Positions 1-8,589 of a stretch of 64,000 nucleotides of DNA are shown here, one piece after another. The stretch's first letter is position 1, and every line of letters begins with the position of its first letter. Below the pieces are notes generated by a model. The model made no database searches and was not told the origin of the DNA. It saw only the letters and a list, made by a program, of their open reading frames with translations. Position numbers and translations under genes: made by a program. Source of the DNA: Colwellia sp. (GTDB taxonomy: Bacteria > Pseudomonadota > Gammaproteobacteria > Enterobacterales > Alteromonadaceae). The stretch covers positions 23,579 to 87,578 of the forward strand of contig JAESPR010000067.1 in assembly GCA_016765685.1 (NCBI GenBank). The letters run 5' to 3'.

Positions 1-2
1 TG

Positions 3-1628
3 ATTTTTTGTAAACTTCATGCGGGTGGTAAATTTTCCAATAAAAGTTATCAATTTTCAGGTGGTTTACACGGCGTAGGTATTTCTGTGGTTAACGCCTT
101 GTCTACACGGGTAGATGTCACCGTAAGGCGCAATGGTATCGTTTATGAAATGGCTTTTGAACATGGCGATAAAGTTGAAGAACTAACCGAAACAGGCACG
201 GTAGGTAAACGCAATACTGGTACTAGAGTCAAGTTCTGGCCAGATCCCAGCTATTTTGACTCGTCTAAATTCTCGGTGTTAAAGCTAACCCATTTATTAA
301 AAGCCAAAGCCGTCTTGTGCCCCGGTTTAACCATTAAATTTCATGACAAAATTGAAAATAAAAAATATCATTGGTGTTATGAATATGGGCTAACAGACTA
401 TTTAAAAGAATCGCTTGAAGGTTATGTTAGTTTGCCAGAGCAACCTTTTATTGGCACCTTTGCTGCGCAAAGCGAAACCGCTGACTGGGCGATAACTTGG
501 TTAACTGAAGGTGGGGAAGGCGTTGGTGAAAGTTATGTTAACTTAATACCAACCGTTGCTGGCGGTACTCATGTTAATGGTTTGCGCCAAGGCTTGTTGG
601 ATGCAATGCGTGAATTTTGTGAGTTTCGTAACCTAATTCCTCGCGGCGTAAAACTAACGCCTGATGATATTTGGGATAAGTGCAGTTATATTTTATCTAT
701 CAAAATGCAAGATCCACAGTTTGCCGGACAAACCAAAGAGCGTCTATCATCACGTCAATGTGCTGCTTTTGTGACTGGCGTGGTCAAAGATTCTTTTAGT
801 TTGTGGTTAAATGAGCATACTAATATTGCCGAAAACTTAGCTGAGTTTTGTATAAGTAATGCACAAAAACGTATGCGTGCTAGTAAAAAAGTAGTGCGTA
901 AAAAAATTACTCAAGGTCCTGCTTTACCCGGAAAACTCACTGATTGTGGTAGCCAAGATCTTAGTCGAACAGAGTTGTTTTTAGTAGAAGGTGATTCTGC
1001 TGGCGGTAGCGCTAAGCAAGCACGTGATCGTGAAATTCAAGCGATAATGCCACTACGTGGTAAAATTTTGAATACTTGGGAAGTTGACTCAAGCCAAATT
1101 CTTGCCTCTCAAGAAGTCCATGATATTTCCGTAGCGCTAGGTATTGACCCCGACAGTGATGATTTATCTGAGCTGCGCTACGGTAAAATTTGTATTTTAG
1201 CTGATGCTGACTCTGATGGGCTACATATTGCCACTTTATTATGCGCTTTATTTACCCAACATTTTTTACCTTTAGTGCAAGCGGGGCATGTTTATGTGGC
1301 TATGCCGCCGTTATATCGAATAGATGTCGGTAAAGAAGTCTTTTACGCCTTAGATGAAGCAGAAAAAGATGGCATTTTAGACCGAATAGAAGCAGAGAGA
1401 AAACGTGGTAAAGTGAACGTACAACGTTTTAAAGGTTTAGGTGAAATGAACCCTTTGCAGCTACGTGAAACCACTATGGATCCTAATACTCGCCGTTTAG
1501 TGCAACTCACTGCGCTTGATGAAGAACACAGCGAAACTATTGAAATGATGGATATGTTGCTGTCGAAAAAACGCGCAGGTGATCGTAAAGAATGGTTGCA
1601 AAGCAAAGGTGACATGGCAGTCGTTTAA
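3..1628 (+). CDS. parE: DNA topoisomerase IV subunit B (5'-truncated by window edge)
   Basis: ParE is the ATPase/TOPRIM subunit of topoisomerase IV, which decatenates daughter chromosomes with ParC. The reading frame is open from base 3, and an internal GTG at 87 is not the real start; roughly the first 110 residues, including much of the GHKL ATPase fold, lie outside the window. Visible are the GGLHGVGISVVNALS ATP-lid region, the transducer domain, the TOPRIM motifs LVEGDSAGGSAKQ and ADADSDGLHIATLL, and the conserved C-terminal QRFKGLGEMNPLQL segment. The sequence reads like Escherichia coli ParE throughout. Its stop codon TAA (1626-1628) forms the first three bases of the 5-bp target duplication of the Tn7-like element, so the transposon abuts the gene without changing the protein. 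Identification is secure. Confidence 0.97.
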   Translation: MFCKLHAGGKFSNKSYQFSGGLHGVGISVVNALSTRVDVTVRRNGIVYEMAFEHGDKVEELTETGTVGKRNTGTRVKFWPDPSYFDSSKFSVLKLTHLLKAKAVLCPGLTIKFHDKIENKKYHWCYEYGLTDYLKESLEGYVSLPEQPFIGTFAAQSETADWAITWLTEGGEGVGESYVNLIPTVAGGTHVNGLRQGLLDAMREFCEFRNLIPRGVKLTPDDIWDKCSYILSIKMQDPQFAGQTKERLSSRQCAAFVTGVVKDSFSLWLNEHTNIAENLAEFCISNAQKRMRASKKVVRKKITQGPALPGKLTDCGSQDLSRTELFLVEGDSAGGSAKQARDREIQAIMPLRGKILNTWEVDSSQILASQEVHDISVALGIDPDSDDLSELRYGKICILADADSDGLHIATLLCALFTQHFLPLVQAGHVYVAMPPLYRIDVGKEVFYALDEAEKDGILDRIEAERKRGKVNVQRFKGLGEMNPLQLRETTMDPNTRRLVQLTALDEEHSETIEMMDMLLSKKRAGDRKEWLQSKGDMAVV

Positions 1629-1630
1629 TT
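1626..1630. repeat. Left copy of transposon target-site duplication (TAATT)
   Basis: TAATT occurs here directly before the proposed left terminus at 1631 and again at 34953-34957 directly after the proposed right terminus. Five-base duplications are the hallmark of Tn7-family insertion. The copy includes the parE stop codon. Confidence 0.85.
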
Positions 1631-1642
1631 TGGTCTGTAAAC

Positions 1643-1698
1643 CATAAGTTGACAAAGTTATATCATAACCTGTCAATATTTAATTCATAAGTTGACAA
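1643..1698 (+). promoter_or_regulatory. TnsB-type binding sites, parE-proximal (R-like) end
   Basis: Three 13-bp sites occur in direct orientation: CATAAGTTGACAA at 1643-1655, CATAACCTGTCAA at 1664-1676 (10 of 13 matching) and CATAAGTTGACAA at 1686-1698. The 21-22 bp phasing resembles the overlapping TnsB sites of the Tn7 right end. The same stretch must also contain the promoter for the tns operon, which would allow TnsB autoregulation. Confidence 0.78.
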
Positions 1699-1743
1699 TA
1701 GAACACTTTTGACTTATACCTTTCATATTAGGATGGAGGGTGT

Positions 1744-2409
1744 ATGTTGAATTTATATGTTTCAAAAAGGCGTATTTTAAGAGGACGAACTGGCCCAACT
1801 ATCTGTAAGGTCGCTTCGACAAAATCAGATGAAGTTCCTGTTTTAACCGAAGGAAAGCTAGAAGCTGACTTTTGTTACCATTTAGAATTTGATCAAAATG
1901 TTCTTAAATATGAATGTCAGCCACTAGGTTTTTTTTATAGCCTGGACAGTGGTGACTCTACTTCCAATAAGAAAAGACCTTACTACACTCCTGATTTTCA
2001 AGTTTGGTATAAAGATAAATCAATTAGGTATTATGAAGTAAAACAAGAAGAATTCATTGACCTTAAGCTTGAGCTGCTATTTCCAATTTTACAAAACCAA
2101 GCTGTAAAGTTGGGAAAAAGATTAGACTTTGCACTTGATAGTGAAATTAGAGCTGAACCGTACTTTTCCAATGTCAAAACACTTTATAAAGCAAAGAAAA
2201 ATAGAGGTGTTAACGACAGCTTACTCCGAAATATATGTGTGCTATTAACAAAGCATAAAACAATTAGTGCCTTTGATTTAATCAATAAACATAATGTTAT
2301 TGCTTCTATAGGGGATTTTTATTGTTTATTAGCCAACTACAAAATCAAAACCGATATTAAGAACTTCGAATTATCTTGGAATATGAACTTGGAGCTTAAT
2401 CATGAGTAA
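1744..2409 (+). CDS. tnsA: Transposition endonuclease TnsA
   Basis: TnsA cuts the 5' ends of the transposon so that, with TnsB, the element is excised for cut-and-paste transposition. The 221-aa protein fits the family in size and order: an N-terminal PD-(D/E)XK-type nuclease with a Glu in EGKLEADFCYHLEF (E40 likely), the Asp of YYTPDF (D84) and the Lys of YEVKQ (K100), followed by a C-terminal helical winged-helix region that contacts TnsC. All three catalytic residues appear present. The ATG at 1744 has a strong GGAGGG Shine-Dalgarno at 1735-1740. It overlaps tnsB by 8 bp, so the two are translationally coupled. Confidence 0.93.
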   Translation: MLNLYVSKRRILRGRTGPTICKVASTKSDEVPVLTEGKLEADFCYHLEFDQNVLKYECQPLGFFYSLDSGDSTSNKKRPYYTPDFQVWYKDKSIRYYEVKQEEFIDLKLELLFPILQNQAVKLGKRLDFALDSEIRAEPYFSNVKTLYKAKKNRGVNDSLLRNICVLLTKHKTISAFDLINKHNVIASIGDFYCLLANYKIKTDIKNFELSWNMNLELNHE

Positions 2410-4384
2410 AATTACTGTTGGTGATTTTTTTATTAGGAATAAGCGACAATTTGAAATCAAATCTGTAGATGGCTCAACTATTCAAATTGAAGATGTTATT
2501 TCGTTAATAATTACAGAACTCTCATACACTGAAATGGCAGATCTGATTTTTAGAGGTGAGGCACAAATTGTTTCCTCAAAACCTAAAGTAGAAAAAATTT
2601 CAGGTGATAATGCTCGTGACTTCTCAAGTTATCCAGAAGCCTCAAAACAAGTAGCATTATATCGTTGGAAGTTTGTTAAAAAGGTTCTTGTTGATAAGAG
2701 ACTTACAAAGTTTTCCCCAAAGCGGCTTGAGCCTGTCATTGATGAAGTTGTAGCCGAATATAACGTTGAATCTGTATCTTGGAGAACCTTAAAAAGATGG
2801 GTTGATAGATATAAGAATATGGGTATGAGAGGGCTAATTCCATTAACTGAATTAAAAGGAAATCGAGAATCTAGAGTGCCGGAAGAAACTGATTCTTATA
2901 TATACGATGCTCTAATGAAATTGAGCAAAAAAGAACGAGTATCCTATCATACTGCTTATACGAAATTTAAAGATTCAGTATTAATTGAAAACTCAACACG
3001 AGCAGACGATGTTCAACTTCCTCTAATAACATACCAAAGCTTTATAAAACGAGCTGGTAGGTTAGCTCCATACGATATTATGGTAGCGCAAATTGGAAAG
3101 CAAAAAGCTGATATTCTGTTTAGCACTCAGGGTAAAGCTGAGCGAATAACTAAAATTCTTGATAGAGCAGAGATTGATCATACCACCTTAGATTTGTTTA
3201 TTATTGATGAATATTTAAGGCTTCCTCTAGGGCGACCAACAGTTACAGCCGTGCTGGATAGAAAATCGCGATCAATTCTTGGTGTATATATAGGGTTTGA
3301 ACCACCAAGTTTTCTTAGTATTTCTAAAGCTGTCAAGAATGCTATTTTAGATAAAACTGCATTAATAGCAGAGTATCCTAGTGTTAAAGGTAAGTGGCAC
3401 TGTAGAGGTGTATTTACTTATATTGCAACAGATGTAGGTAAAGACTTTATGAGTACAATGTTTGAAGAATCAATGTTGGATCTCGGCACAACAATAGTTA
3501 AAAACCCAGTTAAAAAACCTTGGTATAAAGGGGCAGTAGAATCGTATTTCAAAACGCTTAATCAAACCCTTCTTGATGATAAACCAGGAAAAGTTTTCGC
3601 CAACCTGTTTGACAGTAATGATTATAATCCAGAAAAAAATGGCGTTATATCAATGACAACATTTATGGAAATATTTTATATATGGTTAGTTGATATATAT
3701 CACTGTACGCCAAAAGGTGAAGACAAAGTTATACCTAATATCTCGTGGTTGGAAGATGAAGTTAATGTTGATACTGATCCTGTATCACCTGAGCGATTAA
3801 ATATTATATTTTCTGAAAATGACACAAGAGATAATCGCTCAAAAGGTATTACTATCAATACGCTTTGGTACTCTAGTGATGCGTTAACGAAACTAAGACA
3901 AATCGGTTATATTAAGGACTTAAACGTTAAAACTAATAGGGAAGATTTAAGTAGAATTAAAGTATTAAACCCTATATCTAAAGAATTTTTTGATGTACCT
4001 GCTGTAGATCAAGAGTACACACAAAACCTCACATTACATCAGCATGACATAATTAAAAGATATAGAAATAAATGTGCAGCAGATAATACTGATGAGTTAT
4101 CACTCGCTCAAGCTAGGCTACGTATTGAAGAAATAATTGAAAAAGAAATAGTTCTCAATCGAAAATTAAAAATATCAGCAAGTAAGCGACTATCAAGGTA
4201 CAGAAATATAGAAGGCGGTGGTAACAGCTCCGTTGTTTCAGAAGAGCAAAAAGCTAAGATTGAAGCCGCTCAACCTAAAATACCTACGACCGATGGAGCT
4301 AGTAAGAAATCTAGCGGCCTTGAAGGTCTTGTTAAAGAGCTAGAGAAATCAAGAGCGGCCAATAAGGAACAGAACAGTGACTAG
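2402..4384 (+). CDS. tnsB: Transposase TnsB (DDE family)
   Basis: TnsB binds the transposon ends, cuts the 3' strands and joins them to target DNA. The 660-aa protein has N-terminal helix-turn-helix DNA-binding segments (about residues 80-230) and an RNase H-like rve core. The catalytic triad can be placed at D259 (EIDHTTLDL), D344 (ATDVGKDFM) and E380 (KGAVESYF), giving the D-x35-E spacing expected of the superfamily. The C-terminal tail (about 590-660), rich in Lys, Ser and Gly, is typical of the TnsC-interacting region. It overlaps tnsA and tnsC by 8 bp each. Nothing suggests inactivation. Confidence 0.95.
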   Translation: MSKITVGDFFIRNKRQFEIKSVDGSTIQIEDVISLIITELSYTEMADLIFRGEAQIVSSKPKVEKISGDNARDFSSYPEASKQVALYRWKFVKKVLVDKRLTKFSPKRLEPVIDEVVAEYNVESVSWRTLKRWVDRYKNMGMRGLIPLTELKGNRESRVPEETDSYIYDALMKLSKKERVSYHTAYTKFKDSVLIENSTRADDVQLPLITYQSFIKRAGRLAPYDIMVAQIGKQKADILFSTQGKAERITKILDRAEIDHTTLDLFIIDEYLRLPLGRPTVTAVLDRKSRSILGVYIGFEPPSFLSISKAVKNAILDKTALIAEYPSVKGKWHCRGVFTYIATDVGKDFMSTMFEESMLDLGTTIVKNPVKKPWYKGAVESYFKTLNQTLLDDKPGKVFANLFDSNDYNPEKNGVISMTTFMEIFYIWLVDIYHCTPKGEDKVIPNISWLEDEVNVDTDPVSPERLNIIFSENDTRDNRSKGITINTLWYSSDALTKLRQIGYIKDLNVKTNREDLSRIKVLNPISKEFFDVPAVDQEYTQNLTLHQHDIIKRYRNKCAADNTDELSLAQARLRIEEIIEKEIVLNRKLKISASKRLSRYRNIEGGGNSSVVSEEQKAKIEAAQPKIPTTDGASKKSSGLEGLVKELEKSRAANKEQNSD

Positions 4385-5396
4385 TAAAAGTAATATTGCT
4401 GAAAAGATTAAACAAATTGAAAGTGTGTTTGTTGAAACCCCGATAATTAAGGAAATCATGGCTGATATTGATGATGCGATGGAAACAGCCTCAATTGTTG
4501 GTTACTTAAAGCAACCTGATAGTATTCTTATTACAGGCCAAAGTGGTATGGGTAAAACAACTATTTTTGAGCACTTTTTATCAAAGTACCCACGAGTGCA
4601 AGAAGAAGAATGCGATATTGTTCCAATTCTTGCGTCAACGTTATTGGATGACAAATCGCCTAAAGGTGCTCCTGGACATATGCTTCGAGACTTGGGAGAT
4701 TGGTTAGAGGGAAAAGGGGGCACTCGCGGGGAATTAACTGATAGATTTGTGGTTCAATGTAATGGTGCGAAAGTAGAAGCCATATTTATAGATGAATTCC
4801 AAAATGCAATAGAAAATGGTACAGATAATATTATTTGGAATACCTCTGAGTGGATTAAGACTCTTATTAACTTAACCGGGCGGCCTGTATGCTTATTTGG
4901 TATGCCTTATTCTCGGCAAGTAATTGAAGCCAATATTGCTTTAATTAATAGGTTTCCTCTAATTCATCACATTGAAGAGTACGATAGTGGTACTTCCAAT
5001 GAATGGCTGGACTTTCTTGAGGCAGTCGATAAACAACTGCCATTTGAGAAAAAAACAAACTTGGCACTACCAGATTTGGGACTCAGATTAATGTGTGCTG
5101 CTGGTGGAAATCTTGGCAGGTTAATGAAAAGAATTATAAGACCTGCTGCAAAAGCAGCGGTTAAAGATGGATCTAAAGCCTTAACTCATCAACATTTATT
5201 CAAGGCAGCTAAAAAGAGATTGAAACTATCAGATAATGAAAACCCCTTAAATCTTGATATATCTTTGAATAATTTTGAAGTGGTACATGTAATCGCTGAG
5301 TCTCAATACCACAAGCCATTTTCAAGAAATCCGAAGTGGAAATATAGTCAGATTTCAACAGAAGAGAGTCTTGGTAGTGTTCTATCTAAAAACTAA
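4377..5396 (+). CDS. tnsC: AAA+ ATPase TnsC (target-selection regulator)
   Basis: TnsC is the AAA+ adaptor that links a target-site protein (TnsD/TniQ) to the TnsAB transposase and gives target immunity. The 339-aa protein starts at a GTG overlapping the tnsB stop. It contains Walker A GQSGMGKT (54-61), Walker B EAIFIDE (134-140) and a later VCLFGMP segment near sensor 1. The C-terminal part has basic helical repeats. It is shorter than Tn7 TnsC but normal for Tn7-like relatives. The tniQ frame begins inside its last codons, indicating coupled translation. Confidence 0.93.
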   Translation: MTSKSNIAEKIKQIESVFVETPIIKEIMADIDDAMETASIVGYLKQPDSILITGQSGMGKTTIFEHFLSKYPRVQEEECDIVPILASTLLDDKSPKGAPGHMLRDLGDWLEGKGGTRGELTDRFVVQCNGAKVEAIFIDEFQNAIENGTDNIIWNTSEWIKTLINLTGRPVCLFGMPYSRQVIEANIALINRFPLIHHIEEYDSGTSNEWLDFLEAVDKQLPFEKKTNLALPDLGLRLMCAAGGNLGRLMKRIIRPAAKAAVKDGSKALTHQHLFKAAKKRLKLSDNENPLNLDISLNNFEVVHVIAESQYHKPFSRNPKWKYSQISTEESLGSVLSKN

Positions 5397-6468
5397 TGAA
5401 AGGTTGTTAATAAGACCTAGAGTAAATTATGAAGAGTCCTTTCAAAGCTATTTAATTGGGTTAGCGCGAGCGAATGGGTATAAGTATTCAGCTTTCTCGT
5501 CAGGTATTACGGCTAAATCAAAGCCCCACCGTTCATTCAAACCCGAAGACAGAAATGATATTCAAACTTTGATATCAAAAATAGCTGATGATAATGCAGG
5601 TAATTTGGTCGATGTTTGGGAGTGTGGATACTATTTTAAGCATCTGTTTGATTATTCACGTATCAAAGCCTGTCCAAAATGTTACGAAAAGGACATGATA
5701 TTGCCTCCTTATTGGTGGTTAAAAAATTACCTTGTTTGCGGTGAACATAAGCTGTTACTAATTGATTCATGTAGCCAGTGCAACACTAAGTTTGAGGAGG
5801 GATCTTTTGTAAAAGAACATTGTTTGAAATGTGGGTTAGAAATTACAAGCAATAATTCAATTGAGTGGAATACAGGGCTACTTGATCAAAGACTACATGA
5901 CTTATGTTCAGATGTTACTAGAGATTCAAACCAGTTTAAGGAGTTAATATCTGAAGAGATAGAACAAATTTATGTTCATTATCAAGTATGCTCGTATTTC
6001 TTAAAGGAACTTCAAAGCAAAGATAAATATAGCAATCATAGGAGAACCCTCGATATTAATACGCTTAACAGTGAACAAAATGATATTCAGCGGATGATTC
6101 ATGATGGGAAGGTTAGTCTATTGATGTATGATGCACTTGCAGCATATAGAATTAAAAGTGGTAAACGAATATCTTCATTTATTACCCCTATTTTCAAGCT
6201 GTTGATGTCCCAACATGGCAGCTTGTATAAAGCAGAGTTAATAAATATGCTAATAGAAGGCCCAAATGATTTTGGGGATTGGCCTGTAGGTTTGAACTGG
6301 GTTGAAAAGCTACTTTCTATCAAAGCAAATGATCTAAAGGTTTTTGTTAAAGATCACTTTCCCAATATAGAAGCTAAATGCCAAGGGCCATTTGCTGTAT
6401 TAATTCGAGACTTAAATTTTTTGCTGTCGGAATATTCAAAAAACTCTAGGGACTTTAAATTACCGTAA
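5371..6468 (+). CDS. tniQ: TniQ family target-selection protein, short form
   Basis: TniQ/TnsD proteins recognise the target DNA, or bridge another recognition module, and recruit TnsC. The N-terminus LLIRPRVNYEESFQSYLIGL is the classical TniQ start, followed by zinc-knuckle pairs C101/C104 with C123/H126 and C134/C137 with C151/C154. At up to 365 aa it is short, in the size range of TniQ proteins that lack the long DNA-reading tail of TnsD. The start is uncertain: the frame opens at a TTG (5371) inside tnsC, and another TTG at 5404 directly precedes the conserved LIRP. It is the fourth gene of the tns operon and converges on a broken tniQ tail just downstream. Confidence 0.9.
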   Translation: MVVFYLKTNERLLIRPRVNYEESFQSYLIGLARANGYKYSAFSSGITAKSKPHRSFKPEDRNDIQTLISKIADDNAGNLVDVWECGYYFKHLFDYSRIKACPKCYEKDMILPPYWWLKNYLVCGEHKLLLIDSCSQCNTKFEEGSFVKEHCLKCGLEITSNNSIEWNTGLLDQRLHDLCSDVTRDSNQFKELISEEIEQIYVHYQVCSYFLKELQSKDKYSNHRRTLDINTLNSEQNDIQRMIHDGKVSLLMYDALAAYRIKSGKRISSFITPIFKLLMSQHGSLYKAELINMLIEGPNDFGDWPVGLNWVEKLLSIKANDLKVFVKDHFPNIEAKCQGPFAVLIRDLNFLLSEYSKNSRDFKLP

Positions 6469-6780
6469 TACGTTAAATTGAGTTTTTGAAAACAGGCTTA
6501 CACAGCAACCGTCAACATTGGGGGCTGCTAGTCTTGCATCGTTAGCCTTAGGTAAACTAAGCTGGTTATACAGTAAATAGCGTGACTTAAACTTACCAAC
6601 ACTCGCTTTAGGTATCATTTTAACCGCGCGAGCTGTGCGCTTAACTTCCTGCTTCTTACACTCCAAGTAGCCTAATTTGATGAAGTCATAAATAGCATTA
6701 ACGTTCACGCCTAGCGCTATTGTTGCTTCAGTTAGTGATCTAAAATCAGCGAGATGTCCAGAGTATCGTTTGGAAATAAG
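6460..6780 (-). pseudogene. 3' fragment of a second tniQ/tnsD-like gene
   Basis: Read leftward, this stretch encodes a tail closely matching the last 90 or so residues of the intact 590-aa TniQ at 11150-12922. Shared are NAIYDFIK.GYLEC, VKRTAR.VKMIPKAS and the final DGCCV. In-frame similarity runs back to about 6780 (ADF.S.TEA) and then stops abruptly. No start codon, zinc fingers or central part remain. It therefore preserves only the last winged-helix-like segment of a TnsD-type protein. It overlaps the tniQ stop by a few bases and lies tail to tail with it. It is most simply a partial duplicate or a relic of a former resident tnsD left after deletion. Confidence 0.8.
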
Positions 6781-7096
6781 CTGGTTAGAAAGATTATACC
6801 AAATCGAGGAAACACTATTGGATTCGTTTATTTATTTAAATCATTTTGACTTATATTTAACAGGATCAAAGTAATCAATAGCACTTGAAAGCTTTCCATT
6901 AATAATTAATAACTTTCAAAATAAATAGATGAATAATTAATATTATAATATATAGAAACAATGGTTTAGCTTATCTTATAATCACTCTAGCACAAGTTTT
7001 TGTGAAAGACTTTATAATTCTCAGCTAGCCCTTTTTGGTATTTCAAAAAGCAGTATTAGCCGCCTATCATTAAAAGATTAATCATAGGAGGTCATC
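6781..7096. other. AT-rich intergenic stretch without recognisable gene
   Basis: About 315 bp of very AT-rich sequence separates the tniQ fragment from the next gene. I see no open frame of useful length. A strong Shine-Dalgarno, AGGAGGT at 7086-7092, belongs to the gene at 7097, so its promoter should lie in this stretch. Confidence 0.5.
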
Positions 7097-7582
7097 ATGC
7101 ACTTATCACTTATTCATAACATCCCAGACGACCTTCGAAAGCATATTGATGATCACTATGCTCGAACTATTCAGTATTACCCAGCAAAGCGGTTAGCTAT
7201 GTGGCCGAGGCTTAGGGCATTAATTGAAAATCATGAGTGTCAGTTAATAACCCAGTCGAGCTTGCAATATTTAACTTTTCATCAGTGTGTTATCTCACGA
7301 TGCCTTTTTGGATATACGTTAAGTCAAGGAAATAGTAATCATGGCCCTATCGTCAGTAACAACCTTGCAGAATACTATCTCGAAACAGGTATTAAGTTGG
7401 TTCAAAAATTTGAAACTGAAGTTGATTTATCATGGTTACTGCAATCTAGAAGTGACTTATGGAAGCAAGTTTGTTGTCTTTACCTAAGCCACGCTTATCA
7501 GAATGATTTCCACTGTTGTAAAAGCACCGTTAAGTTCTCTGAGAAGTTTATAAATTTTAAGAAGAAAAAATTTGCAGCTTAA
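7097..7582 (+). CDS. Hypothetical protein (161 aa), transposon cargo
   Basis: I do not recognise this family. The ATG at 7097 follows a near-perfect Shine-Dalgarno (AGGAGGT, 4-bp spacer), which supports real translation. The protein is soluble-looking, with no signal peptide or membrane segment. It carries several His and Cys residues in the second half (HQCVISRC, QVCCLYLSHAY, FHCCK) and ends in a basic tail KKKKFAA. It looks predominantly alpha-helical. It stands alone between the tns operon and the IS-split gene, same strand. It could be an accessory transposon protein, but nothing in the sequence proves a role. Confidence 0.6.
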   Translation: MHLSLIHNIPDDLRKHIDDHYARTIQYYPAKRLAMWPRLRALIENHECQLITQSSLQYLTFHQCVISRCLFGYTLSQGNSNHGPIVSNNLAEYYLETGIKLVQKFETEVDLSWLLQSRSDLWKQVCCLYLSHAYQNDFHCCKSTVKFSEKFINFKKKKFAA

Positions 7583-7821
7583 CTACTAGTACTAGGCTGA
7601 AATAGACAGCTCAAAACGTCGAGTTTTTGGAAGTTTTACTATGAAAACCTTTTTAAAAGAAGTAACTATCTTGTCAGTTTTTGATTTTCAAGATAATGAA
7701 AAAAAATTACTTGGGAAAATGCTTTTCGGCATTGTTACCAAAGATGAAACGAATCGTTTTAAGCAAAATTTCCGAGTTATAACATCGACTATCAGACGTC
7801 AACTACTTTGGCCGGTTGGCG

Positions 7822-8589
7822 TCAATTAACTTGGCCGGTTTTTTGGTTTAATTTTAAAGCTTGTTTTCTTCGATAACTATCTCCTTCTATTTTATAAATA
7901 TCTGCGTGGTGAACTAGCCTATCTATTGCTGCTACGGTCATCATGTTGTCGCCAAATATACTATCCCACTCACTAAATGCCTGATTGGTTGTGATCAGTA
8001 AGCTATTTCTCTCATATCGATGTGCTATTAATTCAAACAACACTTGGCTTTCACTATCACTTTTTTTCACGTAACCGATATCATCTAAAATAAGTAGCTC
8101 ATACTTATCGAGTTTTTTTAATGCTTCTTCTAAACTGAGCGCTTCTCTGGCTTTTTGAAGTTGTTGCACCAAGGCGGTACTACTCGTAAATTTAACTCGC
8201 TTTGATTGAGCGATTAGTCCATGACCTATTGCCGCAGCAAGATGAGTTTTACCTAGACCACTCGCGCCAAACAGTATCAAATTATGACCTTGTCTTAGCC
8301 AATCAAGCTTAGTGATTTTTTGCTCTAATTGCTGTGCTGTTACGCCTTCAATCTCGCTAAAGTCATATTGGCTAAGTTGCTTTCCTGTAGGCAGTTGGCT
8401 CTCTTTTAACAGTCGCTTAAGGCGGTTTTCATAACGGTGGTTGGTTTCTAATTCGCACAGCTCAGCTAAAAACTGTGCTGGCTCCCACGCTTCTTTTATC
8501 GATTTCTCGGCTAAATCAGACCATGCTTTTGCGATAGCCGTTAAACGTAACTCTTTGAGTAAGAGTGGTAAACTTTGAATGTTAGCCAT
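7822..8589 (-). CDS. istB: IS21 helper ATPase IstB
   Basis: IstB is the AAA+ ATPase that remodels target DNA and recruits the IstA transposase. The 255-aa protein is of normal length. It carries the N-terminal IstB helical domain, Walker A FGASGLGKT (about 107-115) and Walker B LLILDDIG (about 165-172), then the arginine-rich sensor region ITTNQAFSEWD. It overlaps istA by 8 bp, which is the usual coupled arrangement. The reading frame ends inside the terminal repeat region. It looks intact, so the IS may still be active. Confidence 0.95.
   Translation of the reverse strand: MANIQSLPLLLKELRLTAIAKAWSDLAEKSIKEAWEPAQFLAELCELETNHRYENRLKRLLKESQLPTGKQLSQYDFSEIEGVTAQQLEQKITKLDWLRQGHNLILFGASGLGKTHLAAAIGHGLIAQSKRVKFTSSTALVQQLQKAREALSLEEALKKLDKYELLILDDIGYVKKSDSESQVLFELIAHRYERNSLLITTNQAFSEWDSIFGDNMMTVAAIDRLVHHADIYKIEGDSYRRKQALKLNQKTGQVN

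Noticed and set aside
1343..1615. 90-aa open frame on the minus strand inside parE
   Set aside because: It is a shadow of the highly conserved parE coding frame. No ribosome site or recognisable protein.
1636..1638. TGT at 1636 as the true left terminus of the transposon
   Set aside because: It keeps the usual TGT but gives no flanking 5-bp repeat and misaligns with the right end by 5 bp. Position 1631 gives TAATT on both sides and aligned inner sites.
5371..6468. Short TniQ as part of a CRISPR-associated transposon
   Set aside because: No cas8/cas5, cas7 or cas6 genes and no array were found in the element.
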